The notes under the pieces: model-generated
The model's input: the letters and a program-made list of their open reading frames with translations, nothing else
Told to the model about the DNA's origin: nothing
Databases searched by the model: none
Assembly: GCA_002448235.1 (NCBI GenBank)
Contig: DIXF01000002.1
Location: 248,001-312,000 of the forward strand
Length of the DNA stretch: 64,000 nucleotides
Direction: 5' to 3'
From: Syntrophaceae bacterium UBA6087
Lineage (GTDB): Bacteria; Desulfobacterota; Desulfomonilia; UBA1062
Shown here: in pieces, positions 60,775 through 64,000 of the stretch
Layout of the letters: each line of letters starts with the position of its first letter
How positions within the stretch are numbered: position 1 is the first letter of the stretch
Made by a program: the position numbers and the translations under genes

Positions 60775-62412
60775 ATGAAAGAAAGCACGAAGATACTTTT
60801 TTTACGGCCGATTCTGTTCCAGGAAATGATACCTTTTGTTGTGCTTGTACCTATCCTGGTTTTCTTTTTCAGATACATCTCTGAGTCGGTAATGCATAAC
60901 TTCATACCTGTTGTCATAGTGGCTTCTGTTGCTGCTAACCTGGGCCTTTTCCTTGGGTGCATGACGAAGTATTATTTTGTGAGTCCTGCCATCAGAATAT
61001 TGGAGAAAGTTTCCTGCACCCCTGAAGAGATTCAGCATGCAGTTCACCACGCCGCTTACCTTCCTTTAGCCGAGTCGATCGTGGTTTTTTTAAGATTCGC
61101 CTTTTTCGGAAACCTGATCGCGGCTACGCCCCTGTACCTCAAGGGCTATATACAATATTCGGAGTATTTGTTTGCCCTGAACTCCGTCACCATGATCGGG
61201 ATGCTGGCGATACCCATATTTTATCTTGCTTCAGAAAACAGCCTTGTGCATTTTTTTATAAAATGCAATTTCAAAGGGATTTTTGATTCCGAGAAAGGTT
61301 TTTTCAGTATAAACATGAGCAGCAAGACACTTTTGACCATCTTGCTGATTGCTGTTCCCCCTATCGGTCTCCTTACCGGACTCATTTACCTGTCTCCGGC
61401 AACAGCTCTCAATCCGGCATCACTGCAGATGAGCTTTTTCATAATTCTCTTCGAAACAATACTCATCGCTGTCATCTGCGGATTTCTCCTTATGAAGAAT
61501 TTTTCTCTTTCGGTAGGAAGGATGTCGATCATGTTCCAGGATATGGCAAAGGGCCAGGGAGATCTCACGAAGAGACTGCACGTCACCGGGTTGAATGAAA
61601 TAGGAAAGCTTTCGTTCTGGTTCAATGAATTCATGAACGATATCGAAGAGATAATCGGTCACGTCATGGAAGCTTCATTTCAGCTCCACCAGACCATTGA
61701 AGATGTCAGCTCAGGATCGCAGGTACTTTCGCAGGCAACGCAGGAACAGGCCTCCTCGATAGAGGAAATATCCGCTTCAATAGAGGAGATGAATGCCACG
61801 GTACAGCACAATGGCGGACTCATTATCGAAGGACAGGAGTCATCGAATGCCATTACCAAGCTCATCGACCAGAGCAAGCAGCTTTTCAGCGAGCTTATGA
61901 AGGCAATTGAAAGCATATCGATGGACTCGAAAAAGATCTGGGATATCGTATCCACCGTGAACGAAGTTGCCTTTCATACAAATCTGCTTGCGTTGAACGC
62001 CTCCGTTGAAGCAGCCCGGGCAGGAGAGCATGGAAAAGGATTTGCAGTGGTTGCCGGAGAAGTCAGGTCTCTGGCTCAGCGTTCTGCAGAAGCTGCTTCG
62101 GAAATAAAAGTTCTCATTGAAAGTACGGTAGGCAGGATAAAGAATGGCGACGAGATGATGAAGAAGACGTCGGCCTCCCTTGAAGAGCTGATGTCCCGTA
62201 TGGAATTTTTCTTCAAGATGATGGATATTATCAGTACCTCCAGCACGGAGCAAAAGCAGAATATCAGCGAGCTCAACATGGCCATCGGACAGATAGACGG
62301 ATCTACCCAGCATAATGCAGCCACTGTAGAGGAACTGGCAGGCACCCTTGACAATCTTCGCACAGCAGCTTTCCTCCTCGCGGAAGATGTTCAGAAGTTT
62401 AAGACATCGTAA
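60775..62412 (+). CDS. Methyl-accepting chemotaxis protein
   Basis: A 545-aa chemoreceptor with an unusual N-terminus: about six membrane helices in residues 1-235 and no large periplasmic sensor domain. A short linker leads into the signalling domain with the hairpin tip (VNEVAFHTNLLALNASVEAARAGEHG ... FAVVAGEVRSLAQRS) near 400. No clear HAMP seen (a short HAMP-like segment around 245-290 is possible). AAAGGGG precedes the ATG. Sensor is membrane-embedded; its signal is unknown. Confidence 0.9.
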   Translation: MKESTKILFLRPILFQEMIPFVVLVPILVFFFRYISESVMHNFIPVVIVASVAANLGLFLGCMTKYYFVSPAIRILEKVSCTPEEIQHAVHHAAYLPLAESIVVFLRFAFFGNLIAATPLYLKGYIQYSEYLFALNSVTMIGMLAIPIFYLASENSLVHFFIKCNFKGIFDSEKGFFSINMSSKTLLTILLIAVPPIGLLTGLIYLSPATALNPASLQMSFFIILFETILIAVICGFLLMKNFSLSVGRMSIMFQDMAKGQGDLTKRLHVTGLNEIGKLSFWFNEFMNDIEEIIGHVMEASFQLHQTIEDVSSGSQVLSQATQEQASSIEEISASIEEMNATVQHNGGLIIEGQESSNAITKLIDQSKQLFSELMKAIESISMDSKKIWDIVSTVNEVAFHTNLLALNASVEAARAGEHGKGFAVVAGEVRSLAQRSAEAASEIKVLIESTVGRIKNGDEMMKKTSASLEELMSRMEFFFKMMDIISTSSTEQKQNISELNMAIGQIDGSTQHNAATVEELAGTLDNLRTAAFLLAEDVQKFKTS

Positions 62413-62454
62413 GAATAGTTCTGCGGGAAAAAGGATACTTTAAACATAATACAA

Positions 62455-62485
62455 ATGGCCCCTCGTCCTGAAGGCGAGGGGCCAT
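62455..62485. terminator. Hairpin between convergent MCP and glycosidase-like genes
   Basis: ATGGCCCCTCG / CGAGGGGCCAT, 11 bp perfect stem, 9-nt loop. No T-run on the plus strand, TTTGTATT on the minus. Likely transcript end of both genes. Confidence 0.6.
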
Positions 62486-62516
62486 GTCCTTTAAGTGATT
62501 GAAGAATCCGTTTTGC

Positions 62517-63959
62517 TCAGCTCCGAAGATGTTCGTTTTGCGCGGAGCTGCGGGTCTCTTCTTTTGCCGGAGCAGGCTCTTCGCCGGTCGTCTCTTTCGC
62601 GGCTGGCAACTGGTTTGGCTCGGCAGGGGGATCGACCAGGAGGTCCTTGCTCGCAGCCTGTGTCTGTTTCGGCTCCTTAGCTTCCGATACGGCCTTTGTC
62701 TCCTGGCCATAATACGGCGCGGTTTTTTGCTTTGTGAGATTTTCCATGGCGATATAGGCATCGGCATAGCGATTCCCCGGACTCCACAGCAGCCAGCCGG
62801 AGCCCCCGGCATCCTTTGCGGCCTCGATTTGAGCCCTGACATACTTCTCGTCGTATCCCTTCGTCACCCGCAAGGGGAACGACTGGAGCCAGGGACGGAT
62901 AATTACCTCGTCGCCCACGAGGTCTTTCATCCTCTTAACGCCGTTATAGATAAAGCGATAGGGGTCATCGGCAGGATTTTTCACCCCGCCGAACCCTGAG
63001 TTGAAATGCGACGGATAGAGCATGGGTGAGATGATGTCAACGTGCTTTTTTATCTTGGCGACATCCTGGCCGACCACCAGCACATCAACATCTCTCTGCC
63101 AGATCACGATCCCGAACATATCCACCGATAAGAGGACTTTCTTGGCGGCGGTGATATCGTGCACCTTCTTTAAAAAACCGGCTATGGCATCCGTGCGGGA
63201 GAGCCCTTCAATGCCGGAACCGGTCTTGCCGTCGGCATGGTATCGGACATAATCGAGCTGGACTTCATCCACTCCGCTTTCCGTGAGCTCCCGGACCACT
63301 TCCAGGACATAGTCCTGTACTTCCTGATTCGCAGGATTCAGCCAATGCCTTTCTTTATTAATGCACCATTCCGGCTTTGTCTTCGCCATGATCGGGTCCC
63401 TGAACGCCACCACCCGGGCGACAACATGAATACCCACCCGGTGCAGATAATCGACCAGCTTGGGAAGCTCTTCGATATTCGGTGTATAATTCTCATTTGG
63501 GCAGTATTTGTCAGGGATTGGGCTGGGATAGGTGATAGCGCCCATATCGTCTTTTGCATCGAAAACAATGGTATTGCCGCCATTCTTCTTGAGCTTGACA
63601 GCTGATTCGAAGATAAAGCGTGTGCCCGAAGAGGATGTATTCATATAGAGGCCTTTTGCTACATATTCTTTGGGCTTCTCGATGGTTTTCGGCTTAAGCG
63701 GCTCCTTCCATGCGATCGGGATATTCAGGTTCTGGCCGGGAGATAGGGAGCCGGTGATATTGTTGACCGACCGAATACTGTTAATGAGCTCTTTCTTTGT
63801 ATACGCTGCCGTAAGGGGCATGTACTTCGCGGCAATTCTCCCGAGCGTATCCCCTTTTTGAACCGTGTAGACCGTCCATTCCTGGGTGGTTGCTGCCGCA
63901 CCCAGGAAGAAAAAAGAACACAAGCACAGAACACATAGTGTAACGAACTGTTTCTTCAT
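62517..63959 (-). CDS. Secreted LysM protein with putative glycoside hydrolase (DUF4015/GHL) domain
   Basis: A 480-aa secreted protein. Signal peptide (1-26, VLCLCSFFFLGAAA), LysM peptidoglycan-binding repeat (about 30-85, YTVQKGDTLGRIAAKY), then a TIM-barrel glycosidase-like domain of the DUF4015 type (about 105-425) with KGLYMNTSS, LDYVRYHADG (Asp in DEVQLDYVRY), VDMFG and ISPMLYPSHF. The last 60 residues are Pro/Glu/Lys-rich, low complexity. ATG 63957-63959 is preceded by GAGGG; substrate perhaps cell-wall glycans, not proven. Confidence 0.85.
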   Translation of the reverse strand: MKKQFVTLCVLCLCSFFFLGAAATTQEWTVYTVQKGDTLGRIAAKYMPLTAAYTKKELINSIRSVNNITGSLSPGQNLNIPIAWKEPLKPKTIEKPKEYVAKGLYMNTSSSGTRFIFESAVKLKKNGGNTIVFDAKDDMGAITYPSPIPDKYCPNENYTPNIEELPKLVDYLHRVGIHVVARVVAFRDPIMAKTKPEWCINKERHWLNPANQEVQDYVLEVVRELTESGVDEVQLDYVRYHADGKTGSGIEGLSRTDAIAGFLKKVHDITAAKKVLLSVDMFGIVIWQRDVDVLVVGQDVAKIKKHVDIISPMLYPSHFNSGFGGVKNPADDPYRFIYNGVKRMKDLVGDEVIIRPWLQSFPLRVTKGYDEKYVRAQIEAAKDAGGSGWLLWSPGNRYADAYIAMENLTKQKTAPYYGQETKAVSEAKEPKQTQAASKDLLVDPPAEPNQLPAAKETTGEEPAPAKEETRSSAQNEHLRS

Positions 63960-64000
63960 GCTGCCCTCATTTTTTAGTTTTAGATTCAATCAAGCCAATA

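Overview
The window looks like chromosomal DNA of an anaerobic bacterium, most likely a deltaproteobacterium (Desulfobacterota, syntroph or sulfate-reducer type). This is inferred from a DHH-CBS-tRNA nucleotidyltransferase fusion, a separate N-type F-ATPase operon, nickel-pincer cofactor genes, NtrC-type regulation and acyl-CoA metabolism. No gene here fixes the species. Coding density is high, and I see no IS element, prophage, integron or CRISPR array. One tRNA gene (Ala, anticodon CGC) is present.

Layout. 1-700 (minus): 3'-truncated recR and ybaB. 827-8627 (plus): a cyclase-family hydrolase, type III pantothenate kinase, then a tightly packed set of cell-wall amidase, SPOR protein, XerD-like recombinase and the DHH/CBS/tRNA nucleotidyltransferase fusion, followed by tRNA-Ala. 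8768-10167 (minus): a crotonase and a nitroreductase. 10420-13199 (plus): larC-larB-larE for the nickel-pincer cofactor, without larA. 13252-21969 (mostly plus): a small unknown protein behind a long leader, a TMTC-like glycosyltransferase with TPRs, YjbQ, a UPF0182 membrane protein (minus), a site-2 protease with CBS domains, tandem terminators and a small zinc-ribbon protein.

21995-36091 (minus) is a 16-gene co-directional run. It starts with a complete N-ATPase operon in the order beta-epsilon-Q-R-a-c-b-alpha-gamma. It continues with a PfkB sugar kinase, D-lactate-type dehydrogenase, FKBP/SlyD-like isomerase, Fpg-type glycosylase, GalT, trehalose synthase TreT and PolX. Its c subunit carries a Na+-type, two-carboxylate ion site.

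36721-44602 (minus) is a compact regulatory island: a hybrid histidine kinase, an NtrC-type sigma-54 activator, a stand-alone Fis-type HTH protein, an unknown 88-aa protein, a degenerate LonB-like protein without P-loop or protease domain, and a sigma-32-like factor overlapping it. I consider this the best candidate for an undescribed system.

44917-52580 (mostly minus): a radical SAM protein of the AmmeMemoRadiSam type, TsaC/Sua5, purE-purD-purH, an unknown protein, a plus-strand CoA-type Nudix hydrolase and purC. 52724-56900 (plus): threonine synthase, metK and ahcY (SAM cycle). 56986-59868: a monoacylglycerol-lipase-like hydrolase (minus) and a 606-aa acyl-CoA dehydrogenase (plus) with a near-consensus promoter overlapped by a palindromic operator. 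60029-63959: a flavin reductase (minus), a membrane chemoreceptor (plus) and a secreted LysM glycoside-hydrolase-like protein (minus).
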